This document shows positions 8,926 through 17,668 of a DNA stretch of 45,932 nt, one piece after another. Source of the stretch: Bacteroidaceae bacterium (GTDB lineage Bacteria; Bacteroidota; Bacteroidia; Bacteroidales; Bacteroidaceae); assembly GCA_017560945.1 (NCBI GenBank), contig JAFZDY010000027.1, positions 1 through 45,932 of the forward strand, written 5' to 3'. The notes under the pieces are model-generated. The model did not search any database, was not told the DNA's origin, and saw nothing but the letters and a program-made list of their open reading frames with translations. Made by a program: the position numbers and the translations under genes. Position 1 is the first letter of the stretch. Each line of letters opens with the position of its first letter.

Positions 8926-9025
8926 GAAATCCTAAAACAATCTTTTTACCTTAAAAAATTAGTACCAAGTAGAAATACTTTTCGAGAGGTCTCACAGCGA
9001 TTGTGAGGTCTCTCTCTTTCTTTTT
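8926..9025 (+). ncRNA. Candidate small RNA (about 100 nt) with its own promoter and terminator
   Basis: A consensus promoter (8890-8920) is followed by about 60 AT-rich bases with no start codon plus frame. A hairpin comes next: GAGAG-gt-CTCACA (8984-8996) pairs with TGTGAG-gt-CTCTC (9002-9014) across a GCGAT loop, then a pyrimidine/T tail. The next gene has its own -7 box (9159-9166), so this is not needed as its leader. No known RNA family is claimed; the transcript is inferred from the two signals. Confidence 0.5.
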
Positions 9026-9135
9026 AGTAAGTTACCAACCACAGGTATATCGACAGAAAAAGGGTTGAAATGTATTTTTTAATGTAAAAACTCACCCATA
9101 AAAAATTAAAAAACTCTAACGACCACCTGTTTTCA

Positions 9136-9166
9136 TTGCAACAAAAAATAATAGATTGTACTTTTG
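9136..9166 (+). promoter_or_regulatory. Promoter of the DUF4369 lipoprotein
   Basis: ATTG at 9136-9139 (near-match to TTTG), 19 bp, TACTTTTG at 9159-9166. The predicted start is about 40 nt before the ATG at 9212. Confidence 0.6.
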
Positions 9167-9211
9167 TATCACTTTTCGAGAAAAAACCATCACAATACTA
9201 TTTAGAAAAAG

Positions 9212-9889
9212 ATGAGAAAACAGTTGTTACTACCCATTTGTTTCGCATTGCTACTGCCTTCGTGCGCATCCTATCGCGTAGAAGGTACAACCAATGTACG
9301 CACACTGAATGGGCAACATCTCTATCTGAAAGTACCTTATCAAGGGGGAATCCTCGACCTCGACTCGTGCGAAGTGATACATGGTGCCTTCCAAATGGGA
9401 GGTGAACTGGATTCGGTAGTGTTGGGTGAGTTATACTTAGGCAGTGAAAGTCTGATGCCTATTGTAGTAGAAAAAGGTAAAATCAATATTTCCATAGAAA
9501 ACTCGGGCTTAGAGGCAAGCGGCACTCCCTTGAACGAGCGTCTGTATGGATTCATCCGAGAGAAGAATCTGCTCGAAGAGCGCCTTTCGGATATTCACCA
9601 CAAGCAGATGCAACAGATAATGGATGGAGTATCGGCCGACGAAGCCGAACGACAAGCAGAGATGGAAAGCGAAGCATTGGTTGAGGAGATGAATCAATTG
9701 ATTGCCAACTTTGTGACAAGTAATTTCGACAATCCATTGGCCGTACAGATATTCTCAATATATTGTATGAGTTTTCCTCAACCGACTATAAATAAGACAA
9801 TTCAAGAAATCTTAGATAAAGCACCGACCTCCTTTAAAGAAGATGCTTTTGTAAAAGAATATCTCCAACACATTGAAGAAAACAAGTAG
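9212..9889 (+). CDS. DUF4369-domain lipoprotein
   Basis: 225 residues. The signal segment MRKQLLLPICFALLLPS ends at Cys18 (PSC lipobox). Residues about 22-115 have the DUF4369 pattern: a small beta domain with TLNGQHLYLKV, LDSCEVIHGAFQMGGELDS and a PIVVEKGKINISI strand, as found at the N-terminus of Bacteroidales thiol-disulfide/AhpC-TSA lipoproteins. The thioredoxin domain that often follows is absent; instead residues 120-225 are helical and charged. It is therefore a stand-alone DUF4369 protein, anchored in a membrane facing the periplasm. The function is unknown. It is monocistronic, with its own promoter and a terminator at 10004-10052. Confidence 0.8.
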   Translation: MRKQLLLPICFALLLPSCASYRVEGTTNVRTLNGQHLYLKVPYQGGILDLDSCEVIHGAFQMGGELDSVVLGELYLGSESLMPIVVEKGKINISIENSGLEASGTPLNERLYGFIREKNLLEERLSDIHHKQMQQIMDGVSADEAERQAEMESEALVEEMNQLIANFVTSNFDNPLAVQIFSIYCMSFPQPTINKTIQEILDKAPTSFKEDAFVKEYLQHIEENK

Positions 9890-10003
9890 AAAACAAGGAG
9901 AGGAGAATCGCACAAGATATTAGAGAGAAAGAAGGGTAGAAGAGATAACAATTGTCAAAAGAGAGTAAGTGTACGCAGACAAACATCTTTTCTATAAAAA
10001 AAG

Positions 10004-10052
10004 AAAGTCGGAAGTGAAGAGTAAATCGTGCTCCTACACTTCCGACTTTTTT
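10004..10052. terminator. Bidirectional terminator between convergent genes
   Basis: A perfect 13-bp stem, AAAGTCGGAAGTG (10004-10016) with its complement at 10037-10049, flanked by A-rich sequence on the left and a T-run on the right. It can serve the plus-strand lipoprotein gene and the minus-strand OmpA gene. Confidence 0.85.
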
Positions 10053-10093
10053 ACCCTACCTACAAAAACGTTCTTGCAGATAGGGAAAAAACA

Positions 10094-10783
10094 TTATTGC
10101 AATGTACCGTTATTAGCGGCTTCAATCATTTCCTTTGAAGCATAGAGATAAATCTCTACACGACGATTTTCAGCAGCACTCTTAGAATCGTCATACTCCT
10201 GATAGTCCTTACCTTCAACGGTTACCAACTGGTCAGCAGCTACGCCCAATCCCTTCAAGAAGTTCTGTACAGACTCAGCACGTTGCTTAGAAACGCGTTG
10301 GTTAACTTCCAAAGTACCACTCTTATCTGTGTGTCCGAAGATGGCAACATCCATATCAGTGTTGCTCTTCAAAATAGCAGAGAACTCAGTCAAAGAAGTG
10401 CGAGCAGCAGCCTTCAAAGTGCTTGAGTTGAGGTCAAAGAGGATACCGCTATCAAATGTAACCTTCACTGCTTGCAAACCATTAGCATCCTGAACGCTTT
10501 CAACCTGAGCAGCAGCAATAGCCTCGGCCTCGGCCTTAGCCTTATCCATCTTCTTACCAATAAGAACACCAGTAGTAGTACCAACAGTAGTACCAATAGC
10601 AGCACCAATAGCAGCACCCTTAGCCTTATCGCTCTTACCGCTAACCAAAAGGCCTACAGCCGCACCAATAGCAGCACCTGAACCACCACCAATCAAACCA
10701 CCTTTTGCAGTGTTGCTCATACCGCAACTACCCAACATGAGAGCAACGCTCATGAACAGGGCCATGAATTTCATCTTTTTCAT
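10094..10783 (-). CDS. OmpA-family lipoprotein with glycine-zipper N-terminal region
   Basis: 229 residues. The lipoprotein signal ends LGSC (Cys20). Residues 27-80 are an Ala/Gly-rich glycine-zipper region (GGGSGAAIGAAVGLL, then GAAIGAAIGTTVG), likely membrane-associated or oligomerising. Residues about 100-215 are an OmpA-like peptidoglycan-binding domain: FDSGILFDLNSSTL, the FGHTDKSG turn, NQRVSKQRAESVQNFL and ENRRVEIYL are the conserved blocks. It should tether the outer membrane to peptidoglycan from the periplasmic side. Convergent with the DUF4369 gene; -7 box at 10830-10837. Confidence 0.92.
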   Translation of the reverse strand: MKKMKFMALFMSVALMLGSCGMSNTAKGGLIGGGSGAAIGAAVGLLVSGKSDKAKGAAIGAAIGTTVGTTTGVLIGKKMDKAKAEAEAIAAAQVESVQDANGLQAVKVTFDSGILFDLNSSTLKAAARTSLTEFSAILKSNTDMDVAIFGHTDKSGTLEVNQRVSKQRAESVQNFLKGLGVAADQLVTVEGKDYQEYDDSKSAAENRRVEIYLYASKEMIEAANNGTLQ

Positions 10784-10829
10784 ATTTCCTAAATTTTGTT
10801 TTAAAATAGTTTATTTAGATATTTGGGTG

Positions 10830-10837
10830 CAAATATA
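10830..10837 (-). promoter_or_regulatory. -7 box for the OmpA-like gene (TATATTTG)
   Basis: The minus strand reads TATATTTG 47 bp upstream of the ATG. A TTTG lies 15 bp further upstream, closer than the usual 19-21 bp. Confidence 0.55.
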
Positions 10838-10942
10838 TAAAAATGTTTCAATCAAAGTAACATTTTTCCAATAGAAAATATCAAATTGTCGACTAAAAAC
10901 TTTTTTCGCAATATTAAATAGGTAAGTAATCAGTTTTTTTAG

Positions 10943-10950
10943 TAATTTTG
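10943..10950 (+). promoter_or_regulatory. -7 box for proS (TAATTTTG)
   Basis: TAATTTTG matches TAnnTTTG. It would give a leader of about 155 nt before the proS ATG at 11116, containing a small TGGCA..TGCCA hairpin (10994-11012). No riboswitch class is recognised there. Confidence 0.5.
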
Positions 10951-11115
10951 CACTTTGTTAGTAAGCCCGCATAGCGACACACACTGAAGACATATGGCAA
11001 ACGAATGTGCCACGAACGAAAAACCTTCGGAGTACTCGCAAGCAACGTGGCTGATGATATAAAACAGGAAAAGAGAAAAAACAATCATATAATATAGAAG
11101 AGACAAGAAGTATTT

Positions 11116-12606
11116 ATGGCAAAAGAATTGAAAGAGCTCACCAAGCGGAGCGAAAATTACAGCCAATGGTACAACGACTTGGTAGTGAAAGCTGACCTTG
11201 CCGAGCAGAGTGCCGTGCGCGGATGTATGGTGATTAAACCTTACGGATATGCTATTTGGGAAAAGATGCAACGTCAGTTGGACGATATGTTCAAGGAGAC
11301 AGGTCACGTGAATGCGTATTTCCCCTTGCTTATCCCAAAATCATATTTGAGCCGCGAAGCCGACCACGTAGAAGGGTTTGCTAAGGAATGCGCCGTGGTG
11401 ACTCACTACCGATTGAAAAATGCTCCTGATGGAAGTGGAGTAGTGGTGGACCCCGCCGCTCGTTTGGAAGAAGAGTTGATCATCCGTCCCACATCAGAAA
11501 CCATCATCTGGAGTACATATAAGAACTGGATTCAGTCATACCGCGACCTGCCTATCCTATGCAACCAGTGGGCAAACGTAATGCGTTGGGAAATGCGTAC
11601 TCGCCTTTTCCTTCGTACCGCAGAGTTCCTTTGGCAAGAAGGACACACCGCACATGCCACTCGTGAAGAGGCTGAAGAGGAGGCACAGAAGATGCTTCAC
11701 GTCTATGGCGACTTTGCAGAGAAATACATGGCTGTACCTGTGGTGAAGGGTGTTAAGAGCGCCAACGAGCGTTTTGCAGGAGCTCTTGACACATACACTA
11801 TCGAAGCTTTGATGCAGGACGGTAAGGCACTTCAGAGTGGTACTTCACATTTCCTTGGACAGAACTTTGCCAAGGCTTTCGATGTACAATTCGTTGACAA
11901 AGAAAACCAATTGCAATACGTGTGGGCAACCTCATGGGGTGTTTCTACTCGTTTGATGGGTGCGCTCATCATGACTCACTCCGATGACAATGGTCTTGTA
12001 CTTCCTCCGAAACTCGCCCCCATACAGGTAGTCATCGTACCCATTTATAAGAATGAAGAACAACTCAATGCCCTCAACGAAAAGTTAGGTACTATTGCAA
12101 ACAATTTGAAGGCTATGGGCATCAGCGTGAAGTACGACAACGCTGATAACAAGCGCCCAGGATTCAAGTTTGCCGAATACGAATTGAAGGGTGTACCTGT
12201 ACGATTGGTAATGGGTGGCCGCGACTTGGAAAACAACACCATGGAGGTTATGCGTCGCGACACATTGGAAAAGCAAACTGTTACTTGCGAAGGCATCGAA
12301 GAGTATGTAAAGAACTTGCTCGACGAAATCCAAGCAAACATTTTCCAAAAGGCTCTCAACTATCGCGAAGCTAATACTACCAAGGTGGATACTTACGACG
12401 AGTTCAAGGAGCAAATCGAGAAGGGTGGCTTCATTCTTGCACACTGGGATGGTACTCCTGAAACAGAAGAGCGCATCAAGGAAGACACCAAGGCTACTAT
12501 TCGATGCATCCCCTTCGAGGCTGATGAAGAGAGCCTCACACCAGGTGTATGTATGGTAACAGGCAAACCCAGTGCTCGTCGTGTATTGTTCGCAAGAGCA
12601 TACTAA
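11116..12606 (+). CDS. proS: Prolyl-tRNA synthetase (eukaryotic/archaeal-type)
   Basis: 496 residues. The short form, without the bacterial editing insertion, has class II motif 2 ([24 protein letters not shown], about residues 156-179) and motif 3 ([19 protein letters not shown]). The C-terminal domain ends in the characteristic ARAY. It attaches proline to tRNA-Pro in the cytoplasm. Lack of the INS editing domain makes a free-standing trans-editing enzyme useful, and a YbaK-type deacylase is present at 35648-36136. Probably monocistronic: long leader upstream, terminator at 12658-12710. Confidence 0.97.
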   Translation: MAKELKELTKRSENYSQWYNDLVVKADLAEQSAVRGCMVIKPYGYAIWEKMQRQLDDMFKETGHVNAYFPLLIPKSYLSREADHVEGFAKECAVVTHYRLKNAPDGSGVVVDPAARLEEELIIRPTSETIIWSTYKNWIQSYRDLPILCNQWANVMRWEMRTRLFLRTAEFLWQEGHTAHATREEAEEEAQKMLHVYGDFAEKYMAVPVVKGVKSANERFAGALDTYTIEALMQDGKALQSGTSHFLGQNFAKAFDVQFVDKENQLQYVWATSWGVSTRLMGALIMTHSDDNGLVLPPKLAPIQVVIVPIYKNEEQLNALNEKLGTIANNLKAMGISVKYDNADNKRPGFKFAEYELKGVPVRLVMGGRDLENNTMEVMRRDTLEKQTVTCEGIEEYVKNLLDEIQANIFQKALNYREANTTKVDTYDEFKEQIEKGGFILAHWDGTPETEERIKEDTKATIRCIPFEADEESLTPGVCMVTGKPSARRVLFARAY

Positions 12607-12657
12607 AAATCATTCCATCGAATACTCCAAACGACGTTTAAGTATTTGACAAATAAA

Positions 12658-12710
12658 AAGAGTGAAGAATCCTATAATCAATGCATTAAGGTTCTTCACT
12701 CTTCTTTTTA
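12658..12710. terminator. Terminator after proS, probably also serving tamB
   Basis: AAGAGTGAAGAATCC (12658-12672) pairs with GGTTCTTCACTCTT (12690-12703) with one bulged base, followed by CTTTTTATT. A-rich sequence on the other flank makes it plausible in both directions, although the tamB stop is about 200 bp away. Confidence 0.75.
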
Positions 12711-12906
12711 TTCCTTATAATTTAGCCTGTCTTTTTTCTTAGAACTTGCTTCTCTTTATTGCAAATTCTCTTTTCTATTCTTATCTATTTTCAATTATAA
12801 CTTTATAGTAAGGGAGGGGATGAGTAGAGGGAGCACACGCGCACACCACATTAGTGTATGTATTAGTCTATTCGAGAATATTTTTCACTCAAAAGGCTCT
12901 TCTCAT
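12711..12906. other. AT-rich convergent intergenic stretch, nothing recognised
   Basis: About 195 bp between the proS terminator and the tamB stop. It is T-rich; short frames here are shadows of tamB. No RNA or repeat was identified. Confidence 0.5.
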
Positions 12907-15900
12907 TTACTTCTTCTTCAAGCGGAAGAAGTCACGCCAATTGTCAAACTCGCGTTTATAAATAAGACCTATACCTTGAGTGGTAAATGTCTGCTTGGCA
13001 AAGTATCGGTCGTTGGTCAAACTATAACCTTTTGCACGGAAGTTAGGAGTGAAGAGGTATTGCACATCGAAGTCACCCACAAAGTTACTATTGCGCATTT
13101 GATTCTCACGATAGCCAAAGTTTCCGTTAATAATCAGTCGGTTGTTCAGCATACTTCCACTGAGAATACCTTCCACTTCCAAGTCACTCCAACCCTCTTG
13201 GCCAGTAGACAGGGTACTCGAGAAGTTCCAGTTATTCATATTCAATGCTTGCGAAAGCAAGTTATTGAGTTGTCCGCTCAAGGTCGAACTAAGGATAGAG
13301 GTCAAAGCATTGCTCGATTGTTGTCCCTCTATAGTTCCATAGTCAAATGTGTAAAATTTACCTACTCCAAGTAGATACACTATCTGTGTACGCATCTGTT
13401 CATCAGTACTAATGGCCGAGCGTACAAGTTGTCGTTCTTCCTCGTTGATGGTAGGCAACTCCAAGTCAAAGTTAAGGGTGGGAGCATCCAACTTACCGCT
13501 CATATTGATGATACAGTTCACCTTCACCGTGTTTTGGTTAAAACTTGCCTCAGGCACAAGGTCGGAGAGCGAAGCCGAGTTAACTGTATGCACGGCCTTT
13601 ATGTCAAGTTCAGTCTCTCCACCATTTCCTGTAAATATCACCTCACTTCCCTGTTGTAGCAGGAAGTCCTTACGAATTAGGTCTTGAATAGACATCTTGT
13701 ATTGTCCACTTTCAACCACATAGTTACCGCGTAGGGTAGTGCTTTCGTTGGTGTAATTCACTTGTATACTTCCTGCGCCATTAGCCGTTATATGGTCACC
13801 CGAACGCATATCCATAATCACACGCACGTTAGCATCGGGTGTAGCATCTATATTGGCGTTAATGAATACCTGTAGGGGATTTCCATCTACATATTCCTTC
13901 TCATTTTCATGTTGGAAAAGTCGCAGGTTATCCACCACCACACGGTTCGGTCGCGGTGTACGATCTACAAAAGTTACAAAGTAATTATCCGTAAGTGCAT
14001 CGGGTTGCGACATATTGACCACAAAGGTTGTACCTCGCTCCGAAGTGACATTACCATCCAAGTTCAATTGGTTTCCTTCACCATACAGGTGAGCATTTCC
14101 GCTTGCGTACACCTTTCCATGGAAGGGCATTCCTCCAAAGTCATCCGTGTCGTACACACACGCATGGTCAACGTTGAAGTGGAAGTCATATCCCATGTCC
14201 TTCAAATGTTGGTGAGTCACTTTACCGCTCAGTTGTACAGGGTTTCCGTCCACATCCTTAGCGGACACGTTAGAAAATACAATGGCATCCTTTGTGAGCA
14301 CTACCGAGTCTTTATCGATACTGAAGGGGGTGTTCAGTATCCTTGGTTTAAGACTTGCATTTGCCACGGCTTCACCCTCGAGGTTCAGTTCCTTGAACGA
14401 GCCGTGCAATCGCACGTGTCCTGTGCCTCGTCCCTTCACATCGGCAAATATTCCTCCTATGAACGAGTTAAGAAAGGATAGGTTAGTATTCTCGGCTTCG
14501 ATATTCAAGTCGAGTCCCTTCTGTTGAGGGCTGATGAATCCACTTACTTTCGTATGTGACAAGGTATCTGCTTCGCGAATGTCACCAGCCAGTACCACAC
14601 CTATTTCGTCATCCCATCGAGCACTCACATCCAAGTCACCCAATAGGCCTTGATTGAAGTGAAAGTCCTTCACATACAAGTCGGTGCTTGCCTTCATGTC
14701 GCCCAATGCTCCGTTCACATACACCTTACCTGTGGCCTTTCCGCTAAATTTAACGGCTTTGAATCGTACTACATCCAAAACATACTCTATGGCCACATCG
14801 CTCAAGTCCACAACCAACGAGTCGGTGGGTTTATCCGTCAATCGTCCATTGATGACCAGGTACTGACCTCCATGTCGTATGCCAACACCCTGTATGTCGG
14901 TCGATTTCGCATCCCATTTGATGGTAGAGGAAGCTACGTCCCATATAGTATCATTGATGATGATTTCCGAGGGTTTTATTTTCACCTCGGCTTGTAATTG
15001 TTTGTTACTGTTCACTTGGAAATGAGTCTCGGCCTCTACACTTCCTGCATAGGTGAGGGGAGAGTCATTACCCCACGACACCTGCGTGCTCAAGCGGTCG
15101 TCCTCAGCATGTGCATCAACCATCATAGTCACCCGCGTGTTGTTGGCCATCTGCTTCGATATGCTAAAGTTGGCCATCACCCTCTCGGGCGAGTTGTAGC
15201 ATCGCACGTTGCCTATCTCGTACACTGCATCCTTGTACTCAAGGTGAGGCACATCACCCATCACCTCCACCAACTCCTGCTTGTTCGAGATGAATCCCTT
15301 GAGTGTGGCCGAGGGGCTTATCTTCAACGGAAGGTCAAGTACATAGGTGTAGAATTTACTTTCATTGAGTTTCACATCAAAGTTGAACTCGTTGTCGGCC
15401 TTACGTACCTGTTTCTGCTTGGGTCCAAAGAGTGAGGGCAGGTATTTTCCCAATATCTGTACAAAACTTATGGGCAATGTCTCGTAGGTGTACACTCCCT
15501 CGATGCGGGCTTGCACCACGTCCGACTCTATGGTAATCAAGTTCTGTCCGTCGTTCATCTTCCCTGCACATGCTATCAGTTGTGGAAGGAAGAAGGTGTC
15601 TTGCGGAAGTCTTGCCTCCAGACTATCAATGCACAGTGTTCCCTCAAAGTTATTAGGATTGTTACCACTGAAGTGCGCACTCACTACGGCCGCATACTCA
15701 TAACCCTCGCGAGTATTGGTCAGCAACAGGTCGTGCGGACGAAACTTTTCGATGCGAGTAGTCAAGTCAAAAGAGGGTATAGTGCCTAATCCCACATGTC
15801 CGTCCATCCTCAGTGTAATGTTAGGGTCTTCCAACGATGCCCATCCGTCGAAACTCTTTCTATTAAGGTTACCATCCACTGCTATCTGTTGATACCTGTA

Positions 15901-17331
15901 TCCCTTGTATTGCAAGGTAGGTACGACACCTTTCAGGTAAATGATGGGGGCATTCTTAGCCACCTTTTTCATATCAAAGTCAAGGTTCAGCGCCACCACT
16001 CCCAACTCCTGTTCGTCGCCCAGCAGAGTGTACATATTCAACGAGTCGGTCTCTACATGTCCCTTGCACACCCATATTTGTTCGGGCAAAGAGCGCAAGT
16101 TGACCTTTGCCCTCACTTCGCCTACGGCCGTTTTCAGTTGTCCACAAGCATTCAAGTGGCTCAGCACACCGTTCACCTCGCCATTGAAGTCTACCATACC
16201 TATTCGGCTCACCATCTCGGGCATAGGTTTCTCGTCGCTCATCATATTTTTCCATAGGTAGGGTATTCCTTCTGGAGTCACCTTCAGCATTGGCACTGCG
16301 GCTCTTATCCCCATCTCGTCCAAAGAATCGGCAGGCAAGCTCAGTGTCACATCGTCCAACTCCAGGGACACAGAGTTGTCACTCGACCACACATGTACAT
16401 CGGGGAAGCACCACTCTCGTCCATCGGATTCCATCCTTGCTGTCAGGTACAATTCGTCATCAAAATATTGCAGGGCTGGCACCAATGGGGCTATGTCCGA
16501 CGGAGTCACGTAGGAACCGCTCAGCGTCTCGCCCTTTACCACCATTTTTCGCTTGGCCGTGCTATCGCCTTCCTCGGCCACTAGATTCATGTCTATGGTG
16601 TCGAACTTCAGGCGGCTATGTGGCAAGTTCATGTCCAACTCGTGCAAACTGATGCTCTCTGTATTTGCCAACAGGTGCATCTGCAATCCATCAAGTCTGA
16701 ATCCGCTCTGTTCATTCATGTCTAGGCGTTTCACCTGCACGTTCATCGAGTCTCTGCTCAGTGCCTTCAGCACCATCGTGGCATTGATGTTGTTTACCGC
16801 CACATGATGGGGGTTGAACACTCCAGGAGTCTGTTCCTCCGATGCTACATCGTAGTGCAAGTCGCATCGGCGAACCAGCAGGCTATTGATGCGCAAGTCC
16901 ATAGCCGACTTCTCACTTTGCTTCTGCGAGGCAAACACATCCAACAAAAATTGAATGTTTAACTCATCCTCGATTGTCGTCCGACTGATGCGTGCATGCA
17001 GGCCGAATATCTGAGCCGTGTGTATCGATACTCGTCCATGAGAGAGTAGGGGAATCCACTCAAATCGAGCCGACAATCGCGCCGCACGCAACAGAGGTTT
17101 TCCCTCCAGATCGTCTATCTCCACATCGTCCAACACCAGTCGGTTGGGGTAACCCATGGTGATGTGCCCTATCGACACGTGGGTGTGTAGCAAGGTCTCC
17201 AGTTCCTCCTCCACAGCTTCACTCACATGGTGTTGCACAATGGGCAGGCTCAGCAGCATCACTACCAATCCGTAAACCACCACCAGGGCGATGGCCACTC
17301 CGCGCAGAAATATCAGACACTTTCTCAACAT
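12907..17331 (-). CDS. tamB: TamB-like translocation/assembly protein (AsmA/DUF490 superfamily)
   Basis: 1474 residues. A single N-terminal membrane anchor (residues about 8-30, LRGVAIALVVVYGLVVMLLSLP) is followed by a very long beta-rich repeat region, the hydrophobic-groove architecture of TamB/YdbH/VPS13-like lipid-transfer proteins. The C-terminal domain (about 1080-1470) has the DUF490 hallmarks: DLELPTINEEERQLVRSAIS, YLLGVGKFYTFDYG, GQLNNLLSQALNMNNWNF, GSMLNNRLIINGNFGYREN and a final aromatic beta signal region. It is periplasmic, anchored in the inner membrane, and works with a BamA-family partner or in phospholipid transport to the outer membrane. No tamA lies next to it. The -7 box is at 17406-17413. 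Confidence 0.93.
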   Translation of the reverse strand: MLRKCLIFLRGVAIALVVVYGLVVMLLSLPIVQHHVSEAVEEELETLLHTHVSIGHITMGYPNRLVLDDVEIDDLEGKPLLRAARLSARFEWIPLLSHGRVSIHTAQIFGLHARISRTTIEDELNIQFLLDVFASQKQSEKSAMDLRINSLLVRRCDLHYDVASEEQTPGVFNPHHVAVNNINATMVLKALSRDSMNVQVKRLDMNEQSGFRLDGLQMHLLANTESISLHELDMNLPHSRLKFDTIDMNLVAEEGDSTAKRKMVVKGETLSGSYVTPSDIAPLVPALQYFDDELYLTARMESDGREWCFPDVHVWSSDNSVSLELDDVTLSLPADSLDEMGIRAAVPMLKVTPEGIPYLWKNMMSDEKPMPEMVSRIGMVDFNGEVNGVLSHLNACGQLKTAVGEVRAKVNLRSLPEQIWVCKGHVETDSLNMYTLLGDEQELGVVALNLDFDMKKVAKNAPIIYLKGVVPTLQYKGYRYQQIAVDGNLNRKSFDGWASLEDPNITLRMDGHVGLGTIPSFDLTTRIEKFRPHDLLLTNTREGYEYAAVVSAHFSGNNPNNFEGTLCIDSLEARLPQDTFFLPQLIACAGKMNDGQNLITIESDVVQARIEGVYTYETLPISFVQILGKYLPSLFGPKQKQVRKADNEFNFDVKLNESKFYTYVLDLPLKISPSATLKGFISNKQELVEVMGDVPHLEYKDAVYEIGNVRCYNSPERVMANFSISKQMANNTRVTMMVDAHAEDDRLSTQVSWGNDSPLTYAGSVEAETHFQVNSNKQLQAEVKIKPSEIIINDTIWDVASSTIKWDAKSTDIQGVGIRHGGQYLVINGRLTDKPTDSLVVDLSDVAIEYVLDVVRFKAVKFSGKATGKVYVNGALGDMKASTDLYVKDFHFNQGLLGDLDVSARWDDEIGVVLAGDIREADTLSHTKVSGFISPQQKGLDLNIEAENTNLSFLNSFIGGIFADVKGRGTGHVRLHGSFKELNLEGEAVANASLKPRILNTPFSIDKDSVVLTKDAIVFSNVSAKDVDGNPVQLSGKVTHQHLKDMGYDFHFNVDHACVYDTDDFGGMPFHGKVYASGNAHLYGEGNQLNLDGNVTSERGTTFVVNMSQPDALTDNYFVTFVDRTPRPNRVVVDNLRLFQHENEKEYVDGNPLQVFINANIDATPDANVRVIMDMRSGDHITANGAGSIQVNYTNESTTLRGNYVVESGQYKMSIQDLIRKDFLLQQGSEVIFTGNGGETELDIKAVHTVNSASLSDLVPEASFNQNTVKVNCIINMSGKLDAPTLNFDLELPTINEEERQLVRSAISTDEQMRTQIVYLLGVGKFYTFDYGTIEGQQSSNALTSILSSTLSGQLNNLLSQALNMNNWNFSSTLSTGQEGWSDLEVEGILSGSMLNNRLIINGNFGYRENQMRNSNFVGDFDVQYLFTPNFRAKGYSLTNDRYFAKQTFTTQGIGLIYKREFDNWRDFFRLKKK

Positions 17332-17405
17332 ACTATTTTACTCGAAGCCCATACTTTCGCATCGCGCACGCGCGCAAAAGAATGCTCATATAGCCTTACA
17401 AAGCG

Positions 17406-17413
17406 CAAAGATA
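17406..17413 (-). promoter_or_regulatory. -7 box for tamB (TATCTTTG) in the 337-bp divergent region
   Basis: TATCTTTG on the minus strand, about 75 bp before the tamB ATG. The remainder of the divergent region (17332-17668) holds an imperfect TA-C-TTTG at about 17471 that may serve the plus-strand peptidase; otherwise nothing recognisable. Confidence 0.6.
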
Positions 17414-17668
17414 CTAAATATTTCTCTTTTTCCACCACACTTTTTTGCTCGTCACAAAAATATTTCCGTACTTTGTCGATGAAAATATGAAAACACAGGG
17501 GAAGGGGGAGATTCATCCAAGGGAAGACCAACGAAAAACGAAAGCCTCACCTCCCGAACCAAGGAGTTAAATATTAAAGATTTAAAAGTCAAATTTTACA
17601 AAATCAAGTAAGGACACCTATCCGTAGGAGAAACGCAAGAAAACAATTAAAATAAAACCATAAATTCG

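Noticed and set aside
10472-10681. Plus-strand frame rich in Asn-Ser-Ser-Thr repeats
   Set aside because: Exact antisense shadow of the Gly/Ala glycine-zipper part of the OmpA-like gene.
10957-11115. Possible T-box or other riboswitch in the long proS leader
   Set aside because: No specifier-loop or antiterminator sequence could be recognised, and only a small hairpin is visible.
12820-16807. Many long plus-strand frames of 60-190 codons
   Set aside because: Antisense shadows of tamB, lacking starts, families or signals.
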